A stretch of DNA of 34,788 nt from Planctomycetaceae bacterium (lineage in GTDB: Bacteria; Planctomycetota; Planctomycetia; Planctomycetales; Planctomycetaceae): NCBI GenBank assembly GCA_002724415.1, contig PBOU01000039.1:34854-69641 (forward strand), given 5' to 3'. Below, piece by piece: positions 14,064-21,937 of this stretch. The notes below the pieces were generated by a model, which was given only the letters and a program-made list of their open reading frames with translations, did not search any database and had not been told where the DNA came from. The position numbers and the translations under genes were made by a program. How positions within the stretch are numbered: the stretch's first letter is position 1; each line of letters starts with the position of its first letter.

Positions 14064-14413
14064 GTCGTCTCGAGACAATAACGCGGGAGAACTGGGAAGA
14101 TTTTCTAGCCGCACCGGCCGCCGTGTTGATGCTCGGAAAGAGCGATTGCCCGGCGTGCGCGGTGTGGACTGAAGAACTGACCACTTTTCTCGAGAACGAC
14201 TCCGAGTGGATCTCGGTTCGCTTCGGCAAGCTGTTGCTCGACCAACCCGGGCTGGGAGGCTTCAAAAAAGCCAACCCCTGGCTGGCCGGGCTCAAGGATC
14301 TGCCGCTGAACCTGATCTACATCGAGGGCGAAAAGGTCAAGGAGTTTCTGGGATCGGGCGCCGACCGCCTGGCCAACCGGCTTCGCCGTCTTCTCGCTCC
14401 ACCAGCCCCCTGA
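14060..14413 (+). CDS. Thioredoxin-like protein with CPAC redox motif
   Basis: The protein has 117 residues from GTG 14060, which overlaps the peroxiredoxin stop by 4 nt (GTGA). The fold signature is VLMLGKSDCPACAVWTEE, with Cys30 and Cys33 in a CPAC motif rather than the thioredoxin CGPC. A cis-proline candidate lies in DLPLNLIYIEG. No signal peptide is present, so it is cytoplasmic. The likely job is reducing the peroxiredoxin encoded upstream; this rests on coupling and fold. A longer frame upstream would run through the peroxiredoxin gene and is rejected. The different dipeptide between the cysteines suggests a redox potential unlike classical thioredoxin. The reductase that recharges it is not in the window. 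Confidence 0.8.
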   Translation: MSRLETITRENWEDFLAAPAAVLMLGKSDCPACAVWTEELTTFLENDSEWISVRFGKLLLDQPGLGGFKKANPWLAGLKDLPLNLIYIEGEKVKEFLGSGADRLANRLRRLLAPPAP

Positions 14414-14417
14414 CCCC

Positions 14418-14885
14418 ATGCCCGCGATCTACGAGCATCATCACCGGGTGATCGCCCGGGACATCGACGGACAAGGCCACGCCGGCAACGTGGCCTATGT
14501 CGGCTGGATGCAGGATGCCGCAGTGGCCCATTCCACCGCCCAGGGATGGACGCCGGAACGGTACAAAAACACGGGGGCCGGGTGGGTCGTCCGGCACCAC
14601 GACATCGAGTACCTGAAGCCGGCCTGGGAGAACGACCAACTGGTCATCGTGACCTGGGTCGCGGACTTCAAGAAGCTGACTTCCTTGAGACGTTACAGGA
14701 TCGTCCGCCGTGACCCACCAGGTGAAAGTGGAGGCGAGTCCGTCGAGACAGTCCTGGCTGTGGCTGCGACCGACTGGGTGTACATTGGATTCCAGAGGCG
14801 GATGCCCCGGCGGATCCCCGATGAGTTGTCCGCCTCCTTCGAGGTGGTTCCCGACGCTCCGAGCGACGGCTCCCTCACCGGCTAG
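14418..14885 (+). CDS. Hotdog-fold acyl-CoA thioesterase (YbgC/4HBT-like)
   Basis: The protein has 155 residues and begins 4 nt after the thioredoxin-like stop, so it is the third operon member. The N-terminal motif RDIDGQGHAGNVAYVGWMQDAA carries Asp15/Asp17, His21 and Asn24, the 4HBT active-site pattern (D, then GH, then N before the long helix). Strands such as DIEYLKPAWENDQLVIVTWV complete the hotdog fold. Family members hydrolyse acyl-CoA or 4-hydroxybenzoyl-CoA thioesters in the cytoplasm. Substrate is unpredictable from sequence. Its stop codon interlocks with that of the convergent aldo/keto reductase gene (CTAG, 14882-14885). The link between a thioesterase and peroxide defence is unclear. 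Confidence 0.85.
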   Translation: MPAIYEHHHRVIARDIDGQGHAGNVAYVGWMQDAAVAHSTAQGWTPERYKNTGAGWVVRHHDIEYLKPAWENDQLVIVTWVADFKKLTSLRRYRIVRRDPPGESGGESVETVLAVAATDWVYIGFQRRMPRRIPDELSASFEVVPDAPSDGSLTG

Positions 14886-15856
14886 ATGGGCGGTCGAGAG
14901 GTCGCGTCACCACGAGCTCCGATCGCTTCATCGATCCGCTGCAACAATTCACCACTCACATCGGCGCCCATCGCACCGGCCGACTCGTGGATCTGGTCGG
15001 GCCGCCGTCCGCCACACAATGCAACGGTGATTCCCGGTTGAGCCAGCGTCCAGGCAATCACCAGTTGTGAAACCGTCAGGCCCGCCTGCCCGGCAATCGG
15101 ACGCAACTTGTCAACAAAATCCAGGTTCCTCTGGTACTCCTGGCCCTGGAACATCGGGTACTTGGCTCGACCATCGGGAGGAACGAAAACATCCTCACGC
15201 CCCAGGTGCCCCGCCAACAGCCCCTTCAACAGGACCCAGTAGACCATCACTGACACGTTGTGCTCCTGGCACCACGGCACATGCTCCGTCTCGATCTCAC
15301 GCTGCAGCATGTTGTAGTGAGGCTGTGACGCCGCGATCGGGCAGACGGCCTGGAATTCCTCCATCTGGGCAGCACTGAAGTTGGAAACACCGACACTGCG
15401 AATCTTCCCGGCTACCAGGAGTTCCTTCAGTCCACCCGCGGACTCGCTGACCGGCACGGACGGGTCGGGGGCATGGATGTAGTAGAGATCGACATGGTCA
15501 GTCCCCAGTCGTCGCAGGCTCTCCTCGCACTGCCGCTTCAGTGTCTCGGGCCGGGCATCTCTCTGCTGAACACGGTTCTCCCAGTGGACTCCCCCCTTTG
15601 TCGCAATCACCACCTGGTCACGACGATCGCCCAATGCGCGACCAATCAACCGCTCGCTCTCACCCTCGTACCCGTAGCAATAGGCTGTATCGAAAAAATT
15701 GATGCCCGAGTCGACTGCGGCCGCGAGCGTCGAAACCGCGTCAGAGTCAGTCACCCCCAGCGTCGTCACCCCACTGATTGGCCAGCAGCCCATCGCCACG
15801 GGAGTCACACGAATTCCCGTGGCACCAATCTCAACGGTCTGCACACCTGACGACAT
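14882..15856 (-). CDS. Aldo/keto reductase
   Basis: The protein has 324 residues, starting at ATG 15856. The catalytic tetrad is visible: Asp56 (NFFDTA), Tyr61 (CYGYEGESE), Lys87 (IATKGG) and His128 (YYIHAPDP). Later segments GVSNFSAAQ and LAQPGITVALCGGRRPDQI match the NADPH-binding end of the AKR barrel. The group reduces aldehydes and ketones with NADPH in the cytoplasm; sequence resembles oxidoreductases of the YhdN/AKR11-like group, but the substrate is not predictable. The gene diverges from the SRAP gene across an 82-nt intergenic region and converges with the thioesterase gene, sharing the palindromic stop CTAG. Confidence 0.93.
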   Translation of the reverse strand: MSSGVQTVEIGATGIRVTPVAMGCWPISGVTTLGVTDSDAVSTLAAAVDSGINFFDTAYCYGYEGESERLIGRALGDRRDQVVIATKGGVHWENRVQQRDARPETLKRQCEESLRRLGTDHVDLYYIHAPDPSVPVSESAGGLKELLVAGKIRSVGVSNFSAAQMEEFQAVCPIAASQPHYNMLQREIETEHVPWCQEHNVSVMVYWVLLKGLLAGHLGREDVFVPPDGRAKYPMFQGQEYQRNLDFVDKLRPIAGQAGLTVSQLVIAWTLAQPGITVALCGGRRPDQIHESAGAMGADVSGELLQRIDEAIGARGDATSRPPI

Positions 15857-15938
15857 ACTGTCGCAGCATAGCCATCTCGTCGTTGGCGTCCAGCAAGCCG
15901 ACTGTCACCGGTGCCGGGTCGTCGGCTAGCATGGGGCC

Positions 15939-16652
15939 ATGTGCGGTCGTTTCAACCTCAGAACTCCTGCCGCCCAACTCGCGGCTTTCTTCGACATCGT
16001 GTTCGATCCGCCACTGCAGGCGGCACTGGCTCCACGATTCAACATCGCCCCTTCCCAACCGGTCCTGATCATCCACGAACAGGCCGGACGGAATTCGGCC
16101 GCTTTGGTCTGCTGGGGGCTGGTGCCCGGATGGGCCAGGGATCCGGAGATTGGAAACCGGATGATCAATGCACGAGCCGAGACGGTGGCAGAGAAACCGT
16201 CATTTCGAGCCGCCTTTCGGCACCGCCGGTGCCTGGTGCCCGCCACAGGATTCTACGAGTGGCAGAAAACCGGTGGACAACAGAAGCAACCCTGGCACAT
16301 CCATCATCCCGACAACAGTCCCCTGGCGTTTGCCGGGATCTGGGAAAACTGGGAAGGTCCCGACGGGTCCTCCCTGCAGACGTGTGCCATCATCACGACC
16401 GAGGCCAATTCCCGGATGTCACCGATCCACCACCGCATGCCCGTCATTCTGCAGCCGGACGACTTTGCCACATGGCTCACCCCCCAATCGGACCAGCACG
16501 ATTCACTCGAGAGCCTGCTGGTCCCCTGCCCCGATGACACCCTGGTGACCCGTCCGATCGACACCTGGGTCAATCGCCCTGCCAACGAGGGCCCCGATTG
16601 CCTGCGACCGCCGCCGGATCCACCGACCACCGGCGGCAGGCTATTCGAGTAA
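15939..16652 (+). CDS. SRAP-domain protein (YedK/HMCES-like, abasic-site crosslinking)
   Basis: The protein has 237 residues. Cys2 directly after the initiator Met (MCGRF) is the residue that covalently traps abasic sites in single-stranded DNA after Met removal. The other conserved residues are present: RFNIAPSQ, Asn77 (INARAET), Glu107 (GFYEW) and His165 (IHHRMPVIL). This complete set supports an active protein that shields abasic sites during replication. It is cytoplasmic and acts with the SOS response in other bacteria. No LexA box was seen in the 82-nt divergent region, though planctomycete LexA boxes are poorly known to me. The C-terminal tail is Pro-rich and probably disordered. The 3' end overlaps the convergent HAD gene by 12 nt. 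Confidence 0.95.
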   Translation: MCGRFNLRTPAAQLAAFFDIVFDPPLQAALAPRFNIAPSQPVLIIHEQAGRNSAALVCWGLVPGWARDPEIGNRMINARAETVAEKPSFRAAFRHRRCLVPATGFYEWQKTGGQQKQPWHIHHPDNSPLAFAGIWENWEGPDGSSLQTCAIITTEANSRMSPIHHRMPVILQPDDFATWLTPQSDQHDSLESLLVPCPDDTLVTRPIDTWVNRPANEGPDCLRPPPDPPTTGGRLFE

Positions 16653-17330
16653 GATCGACACCACGCGATCGGTTTCGCTCAGATCATCCAGCAGCGCGTC
16701 GGGCTGGCTGGCCGCGACCTGGGAACGAGAAAACAGGCCCGTGGCCACCGCCAACACACGGACGTCGATGGCCCGGGCGCAACGGACATCCAGTGGCGTG
16801 TCGCCAATCACCCACACCTCGGTTGGATCCCACCAGTCCAATTCCCTCCGGACACACTCCCGCCCCAACCGAGCCACGTCATCGCGATCTCGCTGCAGGT
16901 CTCCGAATCCGCCAAACAGGTGGCCGGCCCGTTCGAAATACGGGTCGAGTTGAAAGTGCCCCAACTTGCAGCGGGCTCCGTCAACCAGGTTTCCGGTCAA
17001 CAGTCCCAGCACCAGATCGTCCCGGGCCGACAGTTCTTCCAGCAAATCGCCGACCCCTGGAAGCGTGAGTCCATCAAGACGTTCCAGTTCGGAGGGAAGT
17101 TGCTCCAGATACGCGGCCGAGACCTTCCCAAATGTGACCTCGTCGACCGGAAGACCGTGGAAGGCGATCAGGTCCTCGATGATCGCCCGATCGGTTCGCC
17201 CGGCCGTCGAAATGCCCTCGGTCGGCCGACTCACACCAAACGCGTTCGCCAAACCGGACTCCATCGCCGCCTGGCCCGCATCACCTGAGTTGAGCAGGGT
17301 TCCGTCAATGTCGAACAGGCACACCCGCAT
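16641..17330 (-). CDS. HAD-family phosphatase (phosphoglycolate-phosphatase-like)
   Basis: The protein has 229 residues. I start at ATG 17330, which overlaps the upstream gene's TGA in TGATG; a longer GTG frame would begin inside that gene. Motif I is DIDGT with Asp7 and Asp9, motif II LLTGN with Thr112, motif III Lys122 and motif IV GDTPLD with Asp177/Asp181. A helical cap lies at about 15-90. These are the complete catalytic residues of a subclass I HAD hydrolase such as phosphoglycolate phosphatase or beta-phosphoglucomutase. It is cytoplasmic; the substrate is not determined. Its last 12 bases overlap the convergent SRAP gene. Confidence 0.9.
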   Translation of the reverse strand: MRVCLFDIDGTLLNSGDAGQAAMESGLANAFGVSRPTEGISTAGRTDRAIIEDLIAFHGLPVDEVTFGKVSAAYLEQLPSELERLDGLTLPGVGDLLEELSARDDLVLGLLTGNLVDGARCKLGHFQLDPYFERAGHLFGGFGDLQRDRDDVARLGRECVRRELDWWDPTEVWVIGDTPLDVRCARAIDVRVLAVATGLFSRSQVAASQPDALLDDLSETDRVVSILLE

Positions 17331-17839
17331 CACGCAACCCGCTCCAGGCAGCCGTATGACTCGTTTGCCCCGATCTCCATATCGGCCCACGACGACAGGA
17401 TCCGCGACCGGGCCGATTCATTCCGCGGTGACACCACGATCAAGGTGGCTCGACAACGGGTGACCAGATGACGGATCGTCGCCACCACCGATCGGCCCGG
17501 GCCTCGCGCCAGTTCGATCCGGTCCAGAATCACGCGAATTTCTGGCCCTGTGGTGGAGAGCACCTGCTCCAAGCGTCGCCACAATGCCACCGTCGAACGG
17601 GCTTGACCGACATGCGGTCCAAGCAATCGCAGCAACACCGTCCGTTCCGGTTCAGCCGAATCGGACATCGATGACAAATCGGCAAACAACACGCAGTGCC
17701 CCGATTGCTGCCATGCCGAGATCGCCTGGGCAATCAACGACGACGTCCCGACACCATCGTCTCCACTGAGCCAGACCACTCGTCCACCGCGGGCGGACTG
17801 CCACTCGATTCGTGACCACAATTCCTCTCGTCCCATCAT
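17330..17839 (-). CDS. Small P-loop-like ATPase-related protein lacking the Walker A lysine
   Basis: The protein has 169 residues from ATG 17839; a GTG at 17869 would add ten. VVWLSGDDGVGTSSLIAQ at 21-38 has the shape of a Walker A loop, GxxGxGxS, but the invariant lysine is Thr32. A Walker-B-like strand, IRVILDRIEL (101-110, Asp106), and a later LIVVSPRNESARSR follow. The whole resembles the core of AAA/ExeA (GspA)-type ATPases that planctomycetes carry in several copies, reduced to the minimal fold. Without the lysine, ATP hydrolysis is doubtful; it may bind nucleotide weakly or be regulatory. It is translationally coupled to the HAD phosphatase by TGATG. Function unknown. Confidence 0.68.
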   Translation of the reverse strand: MMGREELWSRIEWQSARGGRVVWLSGDDGVGTSSLIAQAISAWQQSGHCVLFADLSSMSDSAEPERTVLLRLLGPHVGQARSTVALWRRLEQVLSTTGPEIRVILDRIELARGPGRSVVATIRHLVTRCRATLIVVSPRNESARSRILSSWADMEIGANESYGCLERVA

Positions 17840-18044
17840 CAAGCGATCTCGTCTGTCGCAACTCACCACACACTGCCCTGGTTGCCTGACCGGTACAACC
17901 GGCCCCCTGTTCTGTTATCGGCGATCGTGCCGTTCGGTCATGATCCGCAGCAAGAGAATAGCCACTGCCATCGACATCTCCGGATTCACCCACCCGTGCT
18001 CGTCGATGATCCAGCAGCCGGGAAAGAAGCGAGAAACCCGGCTG

Positions 18045-18107
18045 TTCAAGCTTTGAACTGTTTGCCGATTAAAGTCCTTGACGGTTTTCTGAAAATGCAA
18101 GTAGAGT
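18045..18107 (+). promoter_or_regulatory. Promoter and upstream inverted repeat for the DUF1559 gene
   Basis: TTGACG (18078-18083), an 18-bp spacer and TAGAGT (18102-18107) form a good sigma-70-type promoter. Nineteen bp upstream of the -35 box, GTTCAA (18045-18050) and TTGAAC (18054-18059) form a perfect inverted repeat with a 3-bp centre, a possible activator or repressor site. The transcript would have a leader of about 177 nt. In it, GACCGGA (18111-18117) can pair with TCCGGTC (18188-18194), and a five-codon reading frame begins at 18119. The rest of the 451-nt gap 17840-18290 shows no convincing gene. Confidence 0.5.
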
Positions 18108-18290
18108 GTCGACCGGAAATGACCAATCGGGCGTAGCGTGGGGCTCCAGAACGAGTTGTGAGATCTGCTCGGAATTCTTCGGAGTCGTCCGGTCAACTTG
18201 CTGCACTACAGGCCCCGTGCAACCCGACCACATAGTCGCACCTCGCTGTCGACCAGATCGTGACAGTGAGATGCTGAGGAGAGTTCAAGA

Positions 18291-19325
18291 ATGGTCCGCT
18301 GTCGTCGCCGCGTGGGATTTACCCTGGTCGAATTGCTGGTCGTGATTGCAATTATCGCGATCCTGGTGGCGTTGCTGCTGCCGGCTGTACAACAGGCCCG
18401 TGAAGCTGCTCGCAATACCCAGTGCAAGAACCATCTCAAGCAGATCGGTCTCGCGTTGCACAACTACCACGAGGCACACAATTCCTTTCCTCCCGGCCAA
18501 ATCAATAGCTTGTTGATCGGCGGGACCGGCACTGGTGGATTCCAACACTCCGATCCGACCGAACCCCAGGTCGCCAGCGGAAATGGACTCCAGGGAACCA
18601 GCTGGATGCTGCACATCCTGCCACAGATGAACCAGGAGCAGTTGAAGCGTCTCTGGGAAGAGAAGATGAACGTCCAGATGAACGGGAATGGCATGAACAT
18701 GGCCATCGACCCGATCACCCAGACACAGCTGGTCCTGACACCCGCGCAGACCGACATCCCCGAGTTTTACTGCCCAAGCCGTCGGAGCGGGATGGCACGA
18801 GACAAGTACCCCAACATGCTGCTGATCAATCCCAATTGGACCAAGGGAGGCAACGACTACGCCGGTGTGACGGGTTCAGGAGTGGTCTTCAACGACGCCA
18901 ACCGGGGCACATGGGCACTGACACCTGCCCAGACGCTCAACGACCCCACCCTCTCACGACTTCCCAACAACATTCACGTCGGGATCTTCTCGGTCAACAG
19001 TTCGACCAGGATTCGAGATGTCGAGGACGGTGATTCACAAACTCTCATGGTCGGTGAGATTGAACGGTTCAACGTCATCGGGGACCCCCTGCGACAGAGC
19101 AGCGACGGCTGGGCCTGGGGCGGACCGGCGACGCTTTTGAGTACCCGCTTCGGTCCCAACCAGAAAATCCACTACGACAATGCTGGCAGTATGCACACCA
19201 GCGGTTCGGTCAACTTTGTTTTGGTTGACGGCAGTGTTCGCGGCATCAACCAGAACATCAACATCTCGATTTTCCAGAACCTCGGTAACATGCGTCGCAA
19301 GGTTCCGGTCCAGGTTCCCAACTAG
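18291..19325 (+). CDS. DUF1559 pseudopilin-like protein with prepilin cleavage motif
   Basis: The protein has 344 residues, starting at ATG behind GAGGAGAG. A prepilin peptidase site is clear at [19 protein letters not shown] (Gly9/Phe10, Glu14), followed by the pseudopilin helix. [32 protein letters not shown] continues as the classic DUF1559 (SBP_bac_10-like) segment. The C-terminal signature is [15 protein letters not shown]: the family form is H-X9-DG and here it is H-X10-DG, one residue longer. The family is greatly expanded in planctomycetes; the proteins are exported and probably surface-anchored, but function is unknown. It is followed after 63 nt by a transthyretin-like protein, a pairing common in the phylum. 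Confidence 0.96.
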   Translation: MVRCRRRVGFTLVELLVVIAIIAILVALLLPAVQQAREAARNTQCKNHLKQIGLALHNYHEAHNSFPPGQINSLLIGGTGTGGFQHSDPTEPQVASGNGLQGTSWMLHILPQMNQEQLKRLWEEKMNVQMNGNGMNMAIDPITQTQLVLTPAQTDIPEFYCPSRRSGMARDKYPNMLLINPNWTKGGNDYAGVTGSGVVFNDANRGTWALTPAQTLNDPTLSRLPNNIHVGIFSVNSSTRIRDVEDGDSQTLMVGEIERFNVIGDPLRQSSDGWAWGGPATLLSTRFGPNQKIHYDNAGSMHTSGSVNFVLVDGSVRGINQNINISIFQNLGNMRRKVPVQVPN

Positions 19326-19388
19326 AACCAGGCCGAACAACTCCGGCGACACCATTGAGAACACAGTTCCTGGCGGACCCACCCCAAG

Positions 19389-20336
19389 ATGACGATCCGC
19401 TTCCAATGCACCGAATGTGATGCAGTTCTCAAGATCCGGGACGACAAGGCCGGCCAGGCCGGCCGTTGTCCGGGTTGCAAGACGGCGTTCGTCATTCCAG
19501 AACCCGATCCAGTTGCGTCGGATCCACCACCCGGCGGCGAAGGTGGTGGGGACGAAGAAGACGACGCCCTGGCATTCCTGATGGAATCCGGAGACGTCCC
19601 AGACGCTCCGGAGCCCACGGCAGTCCTGGATGACCAGGACGAGACGACGCCTGCCATTGGTGCAAAGCCCGCGTCGCCGGAAGAACGAGAACTTCACCGC
19701 CCCCCTCCGCGGGAACAGCCCGAGTCAGAGGACACGTCCAACGCTGCCGGCGCGCTGTTGGCTCGAAGCGAATCGGCGCGGGCGGCCGTCGTCAACGAGG
19801 AACCCGAGGACACGACTCCTCGGATTGACATGGAGGAGGTCCGCCAGGTTGCCATGCGACGCCTGCTACCGATCGGTGGTGGTGTCCTGGGCGTCGCCCT
19901 GGTCTGCTTTTTCCTCTTCAGTTCGATGTCGAGCGGGACGAAGCTCCCCTCCCTGGCCTCGGTCACCGGCACCATCACCCTTGATGGCAAACCGTTGCCC
20001 GGGGCAACCGTGAGATTCGAACCGGTCGCCGACATCAACGACATCAGTAAAAACAGCATTGGCGGCAGCGCGGGCCGAACCGACGACGAGGGACGCTACT
20101 CGCTGGCCTACGCCGGCGGACACGAAGGCGCGGTCGTGGGCACTCACACCGTGAGGATCAACAAGACCGACAGGGAAGGCCTCGAGACGCTGGGGAAAAA
20201 ATACCACCTGGCGAGCCGGATCACGCATGAGGTCAAGGAGGGATCCAACACCATCAACCTCACCCTGACATCCGAATCCGACGGCCCGCCAATGGCCATC
20301 GACCCGCTCGCCAACCCGAAGAACGTCGTCCCCTAG
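19389..20336 (+). CDS. Zinc-ribbon, single-span membrane protein with transthyretin-like (carboxypeptidase regulatory) domain
   Basis: The protein has 315 residues. Residues 7-30 hold CxxC...CxxC (Cys7, Cys10, Cys27, Cys30), an MJ0042-like zinc ribbon. An acidic, Pro-rich linker (about 36-150) leads to one membrane helix (about 158-180). Then comes a secreted-type beta-sandwich: VTGTITLDGKPLPGATVRFEP, TDDEGRYSL, GTHTVRINKTD and INLTLT, typical of the carboxypeptidase regulatory/transthyretin-like proteins that accompany DUF1559 genes. The expected topology is zinc ribbon inside, beta domain outside. Joining a cytoplasmic zinc ribbon to this exported domain suggests signalling or anchoring across the membrane, but no partner is known. 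The stop interlocks with the convergent TPR gene in CTAG (20333-20336). Confidence 0.85.
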   Translation: MTIRFQCTECDAVLKIRDDKAGQAGRCPGCKTAFVIPEPDPVASDPPPGGEGGGDEEDDALAFLMESGDVPDAPEPTAVLDDQDETTPAIGAKPASPEERELHRPPPREQPESEDTSNAAGALLARSESARAAVVNEEPEDTTPRIDMEEVRQVAMRRLLPIGGGVLGVALVCFFLFSSMSSGTKLPSLASVTGTITLDGKPLPGATVRFEPVADINDISKNSIGGSAGRTDDEGRYSLAYAGGHEGAVVGTHTVRINKTDREGLETLGKKYHLASRITHEVKEGSNTINLTLTSESDGPPMAIDPLANPKNVVP

Positions 20337-21715
20337 GGAGTTTTCCCGAATCGTTCGGGATCAAGCTCGGCCGCCCGTTTCCGGTCAGCGGCTGCCTCCG
20401 CCTTTCGACCGGCTGATTCGTGGACCGACGCTCGCTTGGCGTACACTCCGGCAACCACGGTGTCAAATCGCCGTGCCTTGGCAAAATCGGCAATCGCCAG
20501 ATCCCAATGTCCCTGGTGCATGTGCGCCTCGCCTCGCAAGCTCCACGCCGCGAAACCGCCACCCGCTTCCAAAGCCCGACTGCAATCCACTGTCGCTTGC
20601 TTCCAGTCTTTTTTGGCAATCCAATAACGTGCCCGTGCCAGGTACGCCTCGTTGGCCTGGTTCGGATCAACCTTGATTGCCCGCTGGTAATCGGCCAATG
20701 CGGCACCACTCCGCCCTTCCTGGGCCAAATGCCGAGCCCGTTGAATGTAGCCACTGGCCTGCCGGGGCGCGGACGCGACACGGCTCGAGAGACGCTGGTA
20801 CTTGATCAGCCAGGCCAATTTCTCGCTATCGGCCAGAGCCTCCTTCGACTTCCCCAGTCGACGGTAGGCCTCGCGCCGCAACTGGTAGAATCGGGGGTTG
20901 TCACCGCTCAACTCGATCGCTGACGAGCAATCCGCAACCGCCTGTCGGTATTCCTTGCGAGCAATTCTCAACAATGCCCGATTGTTGTACGCCATGACAA
21001 ACTTCGGATCACAAGCGAGTGCGGTGTCGAAATCCTTCAGGGCCTTGGCATGTTGATCGCTGCGAAAATGGGCAAATCCACGGTTGTTCCACGCATCGGC
21101 AAACTTCGCGTCTGCTTCGATCGCCTGACTGAAATCCGCGATTGCTCTCTTGTAATCCTGTTGACCGACACGCAACAAACCCCGGTTGTTCAACGCCTCG
21201 GAATTGCCAGCATCCAGCGTGATTGCCGCGTCGAGGTCACGCAGGGCCGCGTCGCGTTTTCCGCGAGTGAACAGAAAAAAACCGCGAGCATTGAGCCACC
21301 GAACATCCTTGGGATCAATTCGAATTGCTGCCGAGTAATCGGCCAACGCGTTGGCATCCTGCCGAAGACCAGCATAGATGTCCGCCCGGACCTTGAACGC
21401 GCGAGAGTTGCCCGGATCATTCCCGATGACCTGGCTGACCAATTCGATCGCTCCCTTCGCATCACCGGCCTTTTCCTGCGCCACGGCTTTTTTCAACAGC
21501 TTGTCGACCATCGCCTGGTCAGTTGCTCCCGGTTCATTGACCGACGAACTGGCCGCACTTTGCGATCCGGCCTCGCCGTCGGCAGCATCCTCGCCACAAC
21601 CACTCAGTCCCCCCATCAGCAACAAAGCCAATGTCGCCAAGCCGGCAGGCAGAGCGTGGCCTGGTGGCCGGTTCGCCTGGTTTTCACGTGCAGCTTTTGA
21701 CAAGCCCAACATCAT
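20333..21715 (-). CDS. TPR-repeat lipoprotein
   Basis: The protein has 460 residues from ATG 21715, chosen because AAGGAG lies six bases upstream; a GTG at 21742 is less likely. The N-terminus (hydrophobic 22-36, then LSGC with Cys40) is a lipoprotein signal, so the protein is probably membrane-tethered outside the cytoplasm. After a Ser/Glu/Ala-rich linker come about ten tetratricopeptide repeats, recognisable by A, G, A, Y/F, A and P positions (for example [21 protein letters not shown], then repeated NNRG/NNRA units). TPR arrays bind protein partners. The client is unknown. It converges with the zinc-ribbon gene and diverges from ispG. Confidence 0.93.
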   Translation of the reverse strand: MMLGLSKAARENQANRPPGHALPAGLATLALLLMGGLSGCGEDAADGEAGSQSAASSSVNEPGATDQAMVDKLLKKAVAQEKAGDAKGAIELVSQVIGNDPGNSRAFKVRADIYAGLRQDANALADYSAAIRIDPKDVRWLNARGFFLFTRGKRDAALRDLDAAITLDAGNSEALNNRGLLRVGQQDYKRAIADFSQAIEADAKFADAWNNRGFAHFRSDQHAKALKDFDTALACDPKFVMAYNNRALLRIARKEYRQAVADCSSAIELSGDNPRFYQLRREAYRRLGKSKEALADSEKLAWLIKYQRLSSRVASAPRQASGYIQRARHLAQEGRSGAALADYQRAIKVDPNQANEAYLARARYWIAKKDWKQATVDCSRALEAGGGFAAWSLRGEAHMHQGHWDLAIADFAKARRFDTVVAGVYAKRASVHESAGRKAEAAADRKRAAELDPERFGKTP

Positions 21716-21937
21716 GGCAACTCCTTGGAGACAATCAGGCACTACGCCCGCTTCTCGCCAATTTCCGGGGAGGAAGGAAGCACAACTCGCCGGCTTTTAG
21801 TTCTGGATGAAGTACGAGTCAATCCCGATCACAACACCTCGATTGGCTCGTGCTGGAGTGTCTCGGAGGTCCCGATTACAATCCAGATCCAAGCCACGTT
21901 CGTCGCTGGTCACATCCCCTCAGCAAGCCAATTCACC

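Noticed and set aside
21725-21937. N-terminal extension of ispG
   Set aside because: The extra 71 residues are not family-like and overlap the ribosome-binding site of the divergent TPR gene; GTG 21938 gives the normal length.
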